DNA of 64,000 nucleotides from Rhodospirillaceae bacterium UBA1479. GTDB lineage: Bacteria > Pseudomonadota > Alphaproteobacteria > Rhodospirillales > Casp-alpha2. The notes under the pieces are model-generated. The model did not search any database, was not told the DNA's origin, and saw nothing but the letters and a program-made list of their open reading frames with translations. How positions within the stretch are numbered: position 1 is the first letter of the stretch; each line of letters begins with the position of its first letter. The stretch lies in assembly GCA_002325375.1 (NCBI GenBank), contig DCRZ01000006.1:374016-438015 (forward strand). The letters are read 5' to 3'. Shown piece after piece: positions 24,612-32,905 of the stretch. Made by a program: the position numbers and the translations under genes.

Positions 24612-27002
24612 ATGCCCATCGTCAACGTCATCGGCCGCCGCTGGTGGGCCTTTCCTCTGGCCTTGGCCGCTACCCTGCTTCTGATGACCGTCATGGCGAC
24701 GTCATCGGCGCGGGCTGATGGTTCGGCCGGGCGTCCGGCAGTTGTGCCGGCTGCGGCCATGGACCTGGGCGGCCTGTTTCTGCCGGCCGGGGATGACGGG
24801 GGACACGATGAAGACGGCGATGTCCGGGTGCGGGCCGTGCCGCTGCTTGGCACGGATATCAAGGTCCAGGTTTCGGGTCTGATCGCGCGCTTTACCGTCA
24901 CCCACCACTTTCGCAACCCCACGGCGCGCTGGACCGAAGCCATCTATACTTATCCCCTGCCGCCGGACAGCGCCGTCGACCGTCTGAAGATGACCGTCGG
25001 CGGGCGCGTCATCGAGGGCGTCATCCAGGAACGGGCCGAGGCGCGGCGCCTTTATACGGCGGCGAAAAGCGCCGGGCGCCGGGCCTCCCTGGTTGAACAG
25101 CAGCGGCCCAACATCTTCACCACCGCCGTCGCCAACCTGGGCCCCGGCGAGGAAGTCACCGTCGCCATCGAATTTCAAGAACGCCTGACCTTCCGCGACG
25201 GGCAGTTCACCCTGCGCCTGCCGCTGGTCGTGGGACCGCGTTATATCCCCGGCCGCGCCCATCCCGTGAACTTCGCGGGCGGCTCCGGCTGGGCGCGGGA
25301 CACGAACCGGGTGCCCGATGCTTCCAAAATCACGCCGCCGCTGCGGGATGACAGCGCCGGCAAGGGCAATCCGGTGACGCTTGAGGTCACCCTCGCCGCC
25401 GGCTTCGACATCGGCAAGATCACCAGTCCCGACCACGACATCACCACGGCCCGCCCGGATCCCGGCCGGGCCGTGGTGCGCCTGGACGGCGACGCCGTGC
25501 CCGCCGACCGTGACTTCGTCCTGCGTTGGGCGCCGGCCCAGGCGGGGGCGGCCCCGCAAGCCGGGTTCTTCTGGGAACAGGCCGGGGATGACACCTACGG
25601 TCTGCTCATGCTGATGCCGCCCGTGTCCGGCGGGGCCGGATTGACCCTGCCCCGGCCGGCCCGGGATGTGACCTTCGTCGTCGATACCTCCGGCTCCATG
25701 AAGGGGGCATCGCTGACCCAGGCCAAGGATGCCCTGGTCATGGCGCTTGACCGGCTGACCCTGGCCGACCGCTTTCGCATCATCCGCTTCGCCTCGGGCT
25801 ATTCGGACATGACGCACCGGCCGGTGACTGCCGATCGGGCAGCCATCGATCGCGCCAAGGCCTATGTGCGGGGGCTTGAGGCCGAAGGCGGGACGGAAAT
25901 TTCCAACGCCGTCACGGCGGCGCTTGCCGGCGTCGACAACGGGGCCGAAGAGGCGGCGCCCGAGGGCCGCACCCGCCTGCGGCAGATCGTGCTGATCACC
26001 GACGGCGCCGTCGGCGACGAGGACCGCCTGCTGTCCCTCATCAACGGGCGCATCGGCGATGCCCGCCTGTTCACGGTCGGCATCGGATCGGCGCCCAACG
26101 GGTTTCTGATGACCCGCGCCGCCCGCGCCGGGCGCGGCACCTATACGTTCATCCAGTCCGCCGACGAGATCAAGGAACGCATGGCCGAACTGTTCCTCAA
26201 GCTGGAGCGCCCGGCTTTGACCGACGTCGCCCTGACGTGGCCCCAGGGTGGGACCCATTCGGTCGAGGTCTGGCCGCGGCCGCTGCCGGACCTGTATGCG
26301 GGCGAACCCCTGGTCGCACTGATGAAACTGAACGGGGCCGGGCCGGAACTGAAGGTCTCGGGCCGCCTGGGCGGGCGCTTCTGGGAACAATCGGTGATGA
26401 TTACCGGCGGTGCCGCGGCACCCGGCGTGGCGGGCCTGTGGGGGCGCGAAAAGATCCGTCAACTCATGGCCAACATGCGGACGGCGAGCCTGCATCTCGA
26501 ACCCAAGGACGCGGACGCCGCCCGTGTCGAAATTCGCCGGGAGATCGTCAGGACCGCCCTCGACATCGGTTTGGTCAGCAAGTTCACCAGCCTGGTTGCC
26601 GTCGATGCGGAACCGGGCCGCGCCGCCGGCACACCGATGGCGACGTCCCAGGTGCCGGTCAACCTGCCGGCGGGCCAGGACCGTTCGGGCCTGGAGGGTT
26701 CTTCCGCAGCACCCGTGCGATCCCCTGTGCCGGGCCCGCAAAAGACCATGGCACCGGCTGCCCCGATGCCGGTCGGACAGGCGGCAACCTTGGCCTTTGA
26801 CCGGACGGACCCGGCCATGCGCGCTCATCTCGCCGCCGCTGGTTCCGGCACGCCGTTGGCGGCCACTCCCCAGACGGCGACCCCGGCCCATGCCTACATG
26901 GGGCTCGGCCTGCTGTTCGTGGTCGCGGCCCTCGCCATTCTCGCCCTCGGCTGGCGAGGTCCGCGCCCGCGCCGCCGCCGAGGGCCGGAAGGGGCCGATT
27001 GA
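24612..27002 (+). CDS. marine proteobacterial sortase target protein (VIT + vWA)
   Basis: A 796-residue surface-directed protein. It has a signal peptide (to about residue 36), a VIT domain (about 70-200, IARFTVTHHFRNPTARWTEAIYTYPLPPDSAVD), and a von Willebrand A domain with MIDAS motif VDTSGSMKG (about 356-364) and a later TDGAVGDE. The tail is a sorting signal: TPQTATP, a hydrophobic helix (YMGLGLLFVVAALAILALGW) and a basic end RPRRRR. This is the architecture of dedicated targets of class GN sortases. The stop overlaps the sortase start (TGATG at 27000-27004), so the two are coupled. Its job at the surface is unknown; vWA domains bind ligands through a metal ion. Confidence 0.9.
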   Translation: MPIVNVIGRRWWAFPLALAATLLLMTVMATSSARADGSAGRPAVVPAAAMDLGGLFLPAGDDGGHDEDGDVRVRAVPLLGTDIKVQVSGLIARFTVTHHFRNPTARWTEAIYTYPLPPDSAVDRLKMTVGGRVIEGVIQERAEARRLYTAAKSAGRRASLVEQQRPNIFTTAVANLGPGEEVTVAIEFQERLTFRDGQFTLRLPLVVGPRYIPGRAHPVNFAGGSGWARDTNRVPDASKITPPLRDDSAGKGNPVTLEVTLAAGFDIGKITSPDHDITTARPDPGRAVVRLDGDAVPADRDFVLRWAPAQAGAAPQAGFFWEQAGDDTYGLLMLMPPVSGGAGLTLPRPARDVTFVVDTSGSMKGASLTQAKDALVMALDRLTLADRFRIIRFASGYSDMTHRPVTADRAAIDRAKAYVRGLEAEGGTEISNAVTAALAGVDNGAEEAAPEGRTRLRQIVLITDGAVGDEDRLLSLINGRIGDARLFTVGIGSAPNGFLMTRAARAGRGTYTFIQSADEIKERMAELFLKLERPALTDVALTWPQGGTHSVEVWPRPLPDLYAGEPLVALMKLNGAGPELKVSGRLGGRFWEQSVMITGGAAAPGVAGLWGREKIRQLMANMRTASLHLEPKDADAARVEIRREIVRTALDIGLVSKFTSLVAVDAEPGRAAGTPMATSQVPVNLPAGQDRSGLEGSSAAPVRSPVPGPQKTMAPAAPMPVGQAATLAFDRTDPAMRAHLAAAGSGTPLAATPQTATPAHAYMGLGLLFVVAALAILALGWRGPRPRRRRGPEGAD

Positions 27003-27622
27003 TGGCCCTGGCCGCCCATATTTCGCGTTTGCTCCCTGCCTCCAAGGCACCTTCCAGGTCGGCGGCTGTTCTTGTGGCCGCCGCCGGCCTGGGTCTTTTT
27101 GCCTGGGGGGCCTATATCCCGGCCAAGGCCTGGGCGGCGCAGATGCTGCTGGAACATGCCTGGGATCAGGCGCGGGCCAACCAAGCGCCTTCGGGCGTGC
27201 TTGCCCGGCCTTGGCCCTGGGCCGACATGACACCCTTGGCGAAGCTCGGCATCGCGCGGCTGGGGGGATCGAACATCGTGCTCGCCGGGGCATCGGGCAG
27301 CACGCTCGCCTTCGGGCCCGGCCATGTCGACGGCACGGCCCTGCCGGGCCAGCCGGGGCACAGCGTCGTCTCGGCCCACCGCGACACCCATTTCGCCTAT
27401 CTGAAGAACGCCGAGGTCGGCGACCTGATTCGCGTCGAACAGCCGTCGGGGGCGAAAAGCGGCTACCGCATCCTTGAGCGCCGGGTCATCGACACGCGCA
27501 CCGAACAGGTCATGCTGCATCCGGAAGGCAACTTCTTGACCCTGATCACCTGCTATCCCTTCGAGGACTGGACGCCGGGCGGGCCGCTGCGCTTGATCGT
27601 TACGGCGGAAAAGCGATTCTGA
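27002..27622 (+). CDS. class GN sortase
   Basis: A 206-residue membrane-anchored transpeptidase with an N-terminal hydrophobic segment (AAVLVAAAGLGLFAWGAY). The catalytic triad is visible: His126 in VVSAHRDTHF, Cys184 in FLTLITCYPF and Arg197 in GPLRLIVTAE. It should cut the sorting signal of the upstream target and attach or process it in the envelope. Start: the ATG at 27002 shares a base with the upstream stop. Sortases are rare in Gram-negative bacteria; this one belongs to the proteobacterial class found with a single dedicated substrate. Confidence 0.92.
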   Translation: MALAAHISRLLPASKAPSRSAAVLVAAAGLGLFAWGAYIPAKAWAAQMLLEHAWDQARANQAPSGVLARPWPWADMTPLAKLGIARLGGSNIVLAGASGSTLAFGPGHVDGTALPGQPGHSVVSAHRDTHFAYLKNAEVGDLIRVEQPSGAKSGYRILERRVIDTRTEQVMLHPEGNFLTLITCYPFEDWTPGGPLRLIVTAEKRF

Positions 27623-27696
27623 TTAACCTGACCCGCGGTTCCCCCTAACATGGCGGCCTTCTCAATAAGAAACCACGCCTCCAGGAGGAATACCCC

Positions 27697-29055
27697 ATGG
27701 CCGTTTCCGGCATCGACAGCGTCCTTTACCGCGACCAGTTTTCCACCCCCGCCATGCGCGCGGCCTTCGACGACACCGCGACCCTGCAGAAATTTCTCGA
27801 CATGGAGGCGGCCTTGGCCCGCGCCGAAGCGGCCCTCGGCATCATTCCCGAAAGTGCGGCCGCGCAGATCACCAAGGCGGCCGACATGTCGCTGTACGAT
27901 TTCGACGCCATCCGTGACGAAATGGCCCGCACCAGCCATCCCATCGTGCCGCTGGTCCGTGCCATGGCCGCACAATGCGAAGCCCAGGGCGACAAGAAGG
28001 CGGGCGAGTACGTCCATTGGGGGGCGACCACCCAGGACGTCATGGATACCGGTCTTGTTCTGCAGATGAAGGACGCGGTCGCACTGATCCGCGACGGTCT
28101 GGATGAACTCGAAACCAATTGCGTCAAACTGGCGCGGGATCACCGCGACACACCGATGGCCGGGCGCACCCATGGCCAGCAGGCCCTGCCGATCACCTTC
28201 GGCTACAAGGTCGCCGTCTGGATCGACGAAATCCGCCGTCAGCGCGAACGCCTGGACCAGATGGCGGTGCGGGTTCTGGTCGGTCAGTTCTCCGGGGCCG
28301 TCGGCACCCATGCGGCGGTCGGCGAGAAGGGGCCCGAAGTGGCGGCCCGCATGATGGCCGATCTGGGGCTCGGCGCGCCGGCGATTTCCTGGCACGTCGC
28401 CAAGGACCGTTTCACCGAATACGCGGCCGTGCTGGCCAGCATCGCCGGCACCATGGGCCGCATCGTCCGTGAGGTCGCGACCCTGCAGCGCACGGAGGCG
28501 GCCGAGTTGGAGGAACCGCACAAGCCGGGCAAGGTCGGATCCTCGACCATGCCGCAGAAACGCAACCCGGCGATCTGCGAAGTGACCCAGGGTATTGTCC
28601 GCCTTGCCTGGGCCTGCGTGCCCCCGGCCTTCGAAAGCATGATCGCCGACCACGAACGCGACAAGGTTGCCAACCAGGTCGAACGGGATTTCGTGCCGCG
28701 GGTCAGCTGCCTGACGGAATCGGCGCTGCGCAAGGCGGTGATGATCACCGGCGGGCTGACCGTGCGGGCCGACAACATGCGCCGCAACCTGGACCTGACC
28801 GGCGGTCTGCTGCTGTCCGAGGCGGTGATGATGAAGCTGGGCGAGACCATCGGCCGCAACACGGCCCATGACGTGGTCTACGAAGCGGCCATGACGGCAT
28901 TCGAACAGGGTAAGGTGTTCCGTGACCTGTTGCTGGAAGACGCCCGCGTGGCGGAGATCATGACCGCCGAGGAACTGGACACCCTGCTTGATCCGGCCCG
29001 CTACACGGGCCTGTCGGCGCAGCTTGTGGACGCCATCCTGGATCCTAAGTCCTAG
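27697..29055 (+). CDS. adenylosuccinate lyase/3-carboxymuconate cycloisomerase-family lyase
   Basis: A 452-residue member of the fumarase/aspartase superfamily. Helical core with ATTQDVMDTG, GRTHGQQALPITFG (catalytic His region) and the signature loop GSSTMPQKRNP (about residues 282-292). The C-terminal part resembles the ADSL_C domain (ARYTGLSAQLVDAIL). Length of about 450 and the loop sequence fit the PcaB-like/ASL-like group better than the purine enzyme PurB, which is usually near 430 residues. Such enzymes eliminate fumarate or cyclise a carboxymuconate; no pathway neighbours here decide the substrate. Confidence 0.75.
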   Translation: MAVSGIDSVLYRDQFSTPAMRAAFDDTATLQKFLDMEAALARAEAALGIIPESAAAQITKAADMSLYDFDAIRDEMARTSHPIVPLVRAMAAQCEAQGDKKAGEYVHWGATTQDVMDTGLVLQMKDAVALIRDGLDELETNCVKLARDHRDTPMAGRTHGQQALPITFGYKVAVWIDEIRRQRERLDQMAVRVLVGQFSGAVGTHAAVGEKGPEVAARMMADLGLGAPAISWHVAKDRFTEYAAVLASIAGTMGRIVREVATLQRTEAAELEEPHKPGKVGSSTMPQKRNPAICEVTQGIVRLAWACVPPAFESMIADHERDKVANQVERDFVPRVSCLTESALRKAVMITGGLTVRADNMRRNLDLTGGLLLSEAVMMKLGETIGRNTAHDVVYEAAMTAFEQGKVFRDLLLEDARVAEIMTAEELDTLLDPARYTGLSAQLVDAILDPKS

Positions 29056-29128
29056 GCCCGGTTTGCGCCCGCCGACATCCTGGGAATTTAGCCAAGCCAA
29101 GGGATGACCGGCGGGCGCGCAGCGCCTA

Positions 29129-29134
29129 TATAAT
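29129..29134 (+). promoter_or_regulatory. candidate -10 box of uvrB, implying a very short leader
   Basis: TATAAT ends five bases before the ATG at 29140. A transcript starting seven or so bases downstream would begin at or next to the start codon, giving a leaderless mRNA. No Shine-Dalgarno sequence precedes the ATG. The -35 position (GACCGG) is weak. Confidence 0.45.
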
Positions 29135-29139
29135 CAGCC

Positions 29140-31332
29140 ATGGTCATGGAACTGAAAAACGATCCGGCGCTTTATCATCCGTCCCGGCGGCCGGCGGTCT
29201 CGGGCGGCCCCGTGTTCGACCTGCAAAGCGAATATTCCCCGGCCGGCGACCAGCCCGAGGCGATCGCCGAACTGACGGCGGGGCTTGAGGCTGGGGAGCG
29301 GGATCAGGTGCTGCTCGGCGTTACCGGCTCGGGCAAGACCTTCACCATGGCCCATGTCATCCGCAACCTGAACCGGCCGACCCTGGTGCTCGCCCCCAAC
29401 AAGACCCTGGCGGCGCAGCTCTATGGCGAGATGAAGGAATTCTTCCCGGAAAACTCGGTCGAATATTTCGTCAGCTATTACGACTATTACCAGCCGGAAG
29501 CCTACGTGCCGCGCACGGACACCTATATCGAAAAAGACGCCTCGATCAACGAACAGATCGACCGCATGCGCCATTCGGCGACCCGCGCCCTGCTGGAGCG
29601 CAACGACGTGGTGATCGTCGCCTCCGTGTCCTGCATCTACGGCATCGGCGCGGTCGAGACCTATGCGGAGATGATCGTTCGGCTCAAGGCGGGATCCATC
29701 GTCGACCGGCAAAAACTGCTAAAGCAGTTGGTCGAGCTGCAGTACAAGCGCAACGACGCGTCCTTCGTGCGGGGGACGTTCCGGGTGCGGGGCGATGTCG
29801 TCGAAATCTTCCCTTCGCATTTGGAAGACCGGGCCTGGCGGCTGTCCTTGTTCGGCGACGAGGTCGAGGCGATGTGGGAGATCGATCCCCTGACCGGCGA
29901 CAAGATCGCGACCCTGGACGAAATCATTGTCTATCCGAACAGCCACTACGTGACGCCCCGCCCGACGCTGATGCAGGCGATCCCCCAGATCAAGGTCGAG
30001 TTGAAGGAAACCCTCGACCGTCTGATCGCCGAGGGCAAGCTTCTGGAGGCGCAACGGCTGCAGGAACGCACCACCTTCGACATCGAGATGCTGGAGACCA
30101 CGGGACATTGTTCCGGGATCGAAAACTACAGCCGCTACCTTACGGGCCGGGCCCCTGGCGAGCCGCCGCCCACCCTGTTTGAATACTTGCCGGAAAACGC
30201 CCTTTTGGTGGTCGATGAAAGCCATGTCACCGTGCCGCAGATCGGCGGCATGTTCAAAGGCGATTACGCGCGCAAAACGACCCTGTCGCAATTCGGCTTC
30301 CGTCTACCCAGTTGCGTCGACAACCGGCCCCTCAAGTTCGAGGAATGGGACGGCATGCGCCCGCAGACGGTGTTCGTCTCGGCCACGCCGGGCCCATGGG
30401 AGCTGGATCGTACCGGTGGCGTAATAACTGAACAGGTGGTGCGCCCGACCGGTCTCATCGATCCGCTCTGTATCGTCCGTCCGGTGGAAAATCAGGTCGA
30501 TGATCTGCTGATGGAGGTCAAGGAAACGGCCGCCAAGGGGCAGCGAACCCTGGTCACCACCCTGACCAAGCGCATGGCCGAAGACCTGACCGAATACCTG
30601 CACGAGCAGGGCGTGCGCGTGCGTTACATGCATTCCGACATCGACACCCTGGAACGCATCGAAATCATCCGGGATCTGCGCCTGGGTGCTTTCGACGTAC
30701 TGGTCGGTATTAACCTTCTCCGCGAAGGTTTGGACATTCCGGAGTGCGCCCTGGTCTGTATCCTGGATGCGGACAAGCCGGGGTACCTGCGTTCCAAGAC
30801 ATCGCTGGTGCAGACCATCGGCCGCGCCGCCCGCAACCTGGACGGCCGGGTCATTCTCTACGCCGATAACATGACCGAGGCCCTGGACTACGCCCTGTCG
30901 GAAACCGAACGACGGCGGGAAAAGCAGCAGGAATACAACAAGGCCCACGGCATCACCCCGGAAAGCGTGAAGAAAGGGTTCTCCAGGGCGCTCGAAAGCG
31001 TTTACGAGGGTGATTACATGACCGTGGACACGGGCGTTGCCGGCGAAACCCATCTTGCCGGACATAACCTGACCGCCGTCATCAAGGACATGAACGACAA
31101 GATGCGCAAGGCCGCCGGTAACCTTGAATTCGAGGAAGCGGCCCGCCTGCGCGACGAAATCAGAAGGCTGGAAGCGGTCGAACTGGGCCTGGGGGCACCG
31201 GGCACGGCGCCCTCCAAACTGGTCAGCCGCAAGCCGGGGGCGGAGCAGCGCGCGGCGGGCGGCCCGGCGTGGAAACCGAAAGGCAAGGGGGCCCGCAAGG
31301 CGTCCTCCCGCGCGCCGAAGCGGCGATCGTAA
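29140..31332 (+). CDS. uvrB: UvrABC excision nuclease subunit B
   Basis: A 730-residue DNA-repair helicase-like protein. Walker A is LLGVTGSGKTFTMAHVI (about residues 57-74), then ATRALLERNDVVIVASVSCIYG, the beta-hairpin region YYDYYQPEAYVP, VVDESHV, and helicase motif LVQTIGRAARNLDGRVILYADN. The C-terminal UVR motif is MRKAAGNLEFEEAARLRDEIRRLE, followed by a basic disordered tail of about 50 residues ending SRAPKRRS. UvrB loads onto damaged DNA with UvrA and recruits UvrC. ATGs at 29140 and 29146 are both possible starts. Confidence 0.96.
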   Translation: MVMELKNDPALYHPSRRPAVSGGPVFDLQSEYSPAGDQPEAIAELTAGLEAGERDQVLLGVTGSGKTFTMAHVIRNLNRPTLVLAPNKTLAAQLYGEMKEFFPENSVEYFVSYYDYYQPEAYVPRTDTYIEKDASINEQIDRMRHSATRALLERNDVVIVASVSCIYGIGAVETYAEMIVRLKAGSIVDRQKLLKQLVELQYKRNDASFVRGTFRVRGDVVEIFPSHLEDRAWRLSLFGDEVEAMWEIDPLTGDKIATLDEIIVYPNSHYVTPRPTLMQAIPQIKVELKETLDRLIAEGKLLEAQRLQERTTFDIEMLETTGHCSGIENYSRYLTGRAPGEPPPTLFEYLPENALLVVDESHVTVPQIGGMFKGDYARKTTLSQFGFRLPSCVDNRPLKFEEWDGMRPQTVFVSATPGPWELDRTGGVITEQVVRPTGLIDPLCIVRPVENQVDDLLMEVKETAAKGQRTLVTTLTKRMAEDLTEYLHEQGVRVRYMHSDIDTLERIEIIRDLRLGAFDVLVGINLLREGLDIPECALVCILDADKPGYLRSKTSLVQTIGRAARNLDGRVILYADNMTEALDYALSETERRREKQQEYNKAHGITPESVKKGFSRALESVYEGDYMTVDTGVAGETHLAGHNLTAVIKDMNDKMRKAAGNLEFEEAARLRDEIRRLEAVELGLGAPGTAPSKLVSRKPGAEQRAAGGPAWKPKGKGARKASSRAPKRRS

Positions 31333-31339
31333 TGCGCCG

Positions 31340-31549
31340 TTAATCCAGGATTAGGTGGAACAGATAGGCGACACCACAGCCTGCGGCGAAACCGAACGCC
31401 ATTCTCGCAAGATCGACGGCCAGGTCGCTTACCCTTTCGAATCGTTTGAGGTATCGGGCAAGGTCCCGGACCGGTCTCTCAAGCAGCAAATAGTAGATGA
31501 CCAGCCAAGCACCTGTCGCGGCGAGGATCTGAGGTAATTTCTCTGGCAT
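31340..31549 (-). CDS. small two-helix membrane protein, unknown
   Basis: A 69-residue protein with two hydrophobic segments (ILAATGAWLVIYYLL and MAFGFAAGCGVAYLFHLIL) joined by a basic, amphipathic linker rich in Arg (RPVRDLARYLKRFERVSDLAVDLAR). The pattern of hydrophobic ends and charged middle is coherent, and the opposite strand gives nothing better, so it is probably real. It converges on uvrB with seven bases between stops. Function unknown. Confidence 0.55.
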   Translation of the reverse strand: MPEKLPQILAATGAWLVIYYLLLERPVRDLARYLKRFERVSDLAVDLARMAFGFAAGCGVAYLFHLILD

Positions 31550-31617
31550 CTTCTTTTTTTCGGTTCAATGGCCGGCGCGATCATATCTGAGATTAGGGCG
31601 ACTTCATCAAAGGGCCG

Positions 31618-31815
31618 TCAGATAAACAGCGGCAGGATCAGAACGCCGATCACGATGATCGCGGCACCGGCGAATTCGAGGAGCATGTCCTCGAACACTT
31701 CCTTCACCGTGCGTTCGTTTTTCGGATGGGCGACGATGAACACGCGGATCACCAGGTAGATCAGAACCACTAGTAGAACGACGGCCGTGGGACCGCTGGG
31801 AAACGCCGCCATCAT
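31618..31815 (-). CDS. small two-helix membrane protein coupled to sixA
   Basis: A 65-residue protein (MMAAFPSG...) with hydrophobic segments VVLLVVLIYLVIRVFIV and FAGAAIIVIGVLILPLFI separated by a charged loop (KNERTVKEVFEDMLLE). Its ATG at 31815 overlaps the sixA TGA (ATGA, 31812-31815), so it is translated from the same message. A longer reading from 31857 would overlap sixA. Membership of a known family was not recognised. Coupling to a phosphohistidine phosphatase is the only functional hint. Confidence 0.65.
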   Translation of the reverse strand: MMAAFPSGPTAVVLLVVLIYLVIRVFIVAHPKNERTVKEVFEDMLLEFAGAAIIVIGVLILPLFI

Positions 31816-32294
31816 GCGCTCAGCAACACCGGGCTCATGTGCCACAAAATCGTCCAATGGCCGCCGTTTTCCGTGATGATGGGGTCGCGCTCCAGGCAGA
31901 CCACGGAACCCGGATCGAAGGCGATGACCCCGGCGTTGGCATCGCCCGCGGTGAAGAACGAGGTGATGCGGCTCATGAACGGGTCATGGCCGACGACCAT
32001 GGTGTCCTCGGTCCATCCGGACGCGGCCTGGACCAGAGTGTCCAGCCGCGACGACGGCTTCAGGTCCTTCATCTCCTCAATGATGCGTCCGGGGCCGATC
32101 ACGGCCGACAGATGCATGGCGGTCTGTTGGGCACGGAGGATTTCCGAATGGATGACCCGCGGCATCCGAACACCGGCTCGGCCGAGAAACGACGCCATGC
32201 GCTTTACATCCTTTTGGCCTTGCGCACTGAGCGGCCGGTCGGGATTTTCGTCCTTGGTCAGTGCAAGGCCATGACGCACGAGGTAGAGGCGCAT
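31812..32294 (-). CDS. sixA: SixA-type phosphohistidine phosphatase
   Basis: A 160-residue histidine-phosphatase superfamily protein. The RHG motif is MRLYLVRHGLA (His8 is the nucleophile); a conserved Arg is in SEILRAQQTA, and the second catalytic His is in MVVGHDPFMSRI. SixA removes phosphate from histidine in phosphotransfer proteins. Length matches the small SixA group. It is followed by the overlapping small membrane protein gene. Confidence 0.88.
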   Translation of the reverse strand: MRLYLVRHGLALTKDENPDRPLSAQGQKDVKRMASFLGRAGVRMPRVIHSEILRAQQTAMHLSAVIGPGRIIEEMKDLKPSSRLDTLVQAASGWTEDTMVVGHDPFMSRITSFFTAGDANAGVIAFDPGSVVCLERDPIITENGGHWTILWHMSPVLLSA

Positions 32295-32424
32295 AGACGG
32301 CTTCCCTTCAATTGGTCTGTTTTTTATCTTTAATGGGCAGCCCTGTTATAGCAGCCCCCATGGCCCGGCCAAATGCTCTTTGGCGTGAGGGTGTTGTGGT
32401 CATGAACGCAGGGCAACGGGCATG

Positions 32425-32451
32425 AAAAAAGCCGCGCAAGCGCGGCTTTTT
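32425..32451 (-). terminator. terminator of the atp operon
   Basis: GCCGCG-CAAG-CGCGGC (32431-32446) flanked by A6 on one side and T5 on the other, so it can work in both directions. It lies 22 bases after atpC. Confidence 0.85.
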
Positions 32452-32473
32452 CCTGAGATGCGTGGTCCGCGGT

Positions 32474-32875
32474 TTAGGACGCGGCGGCGATCATCGCCTC
32501 GGCAACCTTCACTTCGCTTTCGGCAGCGGATTTCGCTTTGGCATCACCGGCGTCGGCGAGAGCCTTCTGTGCGTCCTGCAAGCGCTGGTTGGCGGCCGTC
32601 TTGTCGATATCGGCGACGGCGGTCGCCTCTTCGACCAGGACCGTGCAGGTGTCCGGATTGACCTCAACGAACCCGCCGGCGACGAAGATGCTGTTGGTCA
32701 CCTTGCCGCCTTCGTGGATGTCGATGACGCCGGGGCGCACGGTGCCGATCAGCAGCGAGTGGCCGGGCAGGACACCCAGGTCGCCTTCGCCGCCGGGAAC
32801 GACGACCATGTCCACGGCCTGTGACGCCACCAGCTTTGTCGGCGAAACCAGATCGAATTGGATCGTATCGGCCAT
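32474..32875 (-). CDS. atpC: ATP synthase F1 epsilon subunit
   Basis: A 133-residue subunit. The beta-sandwich begins IQFDLVSPTKLVASQAVDMVVVPGGEGDLGVLPGHSLLIGTVRPGVI, the standard opening of F1 epsilon, followed by the C-terminal helical hairpin (EEATAVADIDKTAANQRLQDAQKAL). Epsilon is part of the central stalk and can inhibit ATP hydrolysis. It is the last gene of atpHAGDC. Confidence 0.95.
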   Translation of the reverse strand: MADTIQFDLVSPTKLVASQAVDMVVVPGGEGDLGVLPGHSLLIGTVRPGVIDIHEGGKVTNSIFVAGGFVEVNPDTCTVLVEEATAVADIDKTAANQRLQDAQKALADAGDAKAKSAAESEVKVAEAMIAAAS

Positions 32876-32905
32876 TATCGGATGTCCTTTGTTCGCACCA
32901 GTTCC

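Noticed and set aside
24702..27293. 863-residue minus-strand ORF opposite the sortase target
   Set aside because: It mirrors the codon pattern of a GC-rich gene on the other strand, is rich in Arg, Gly, His and Gln, and has no recognisable domain; the plus-strand product is a clear VIT/vWA protein.
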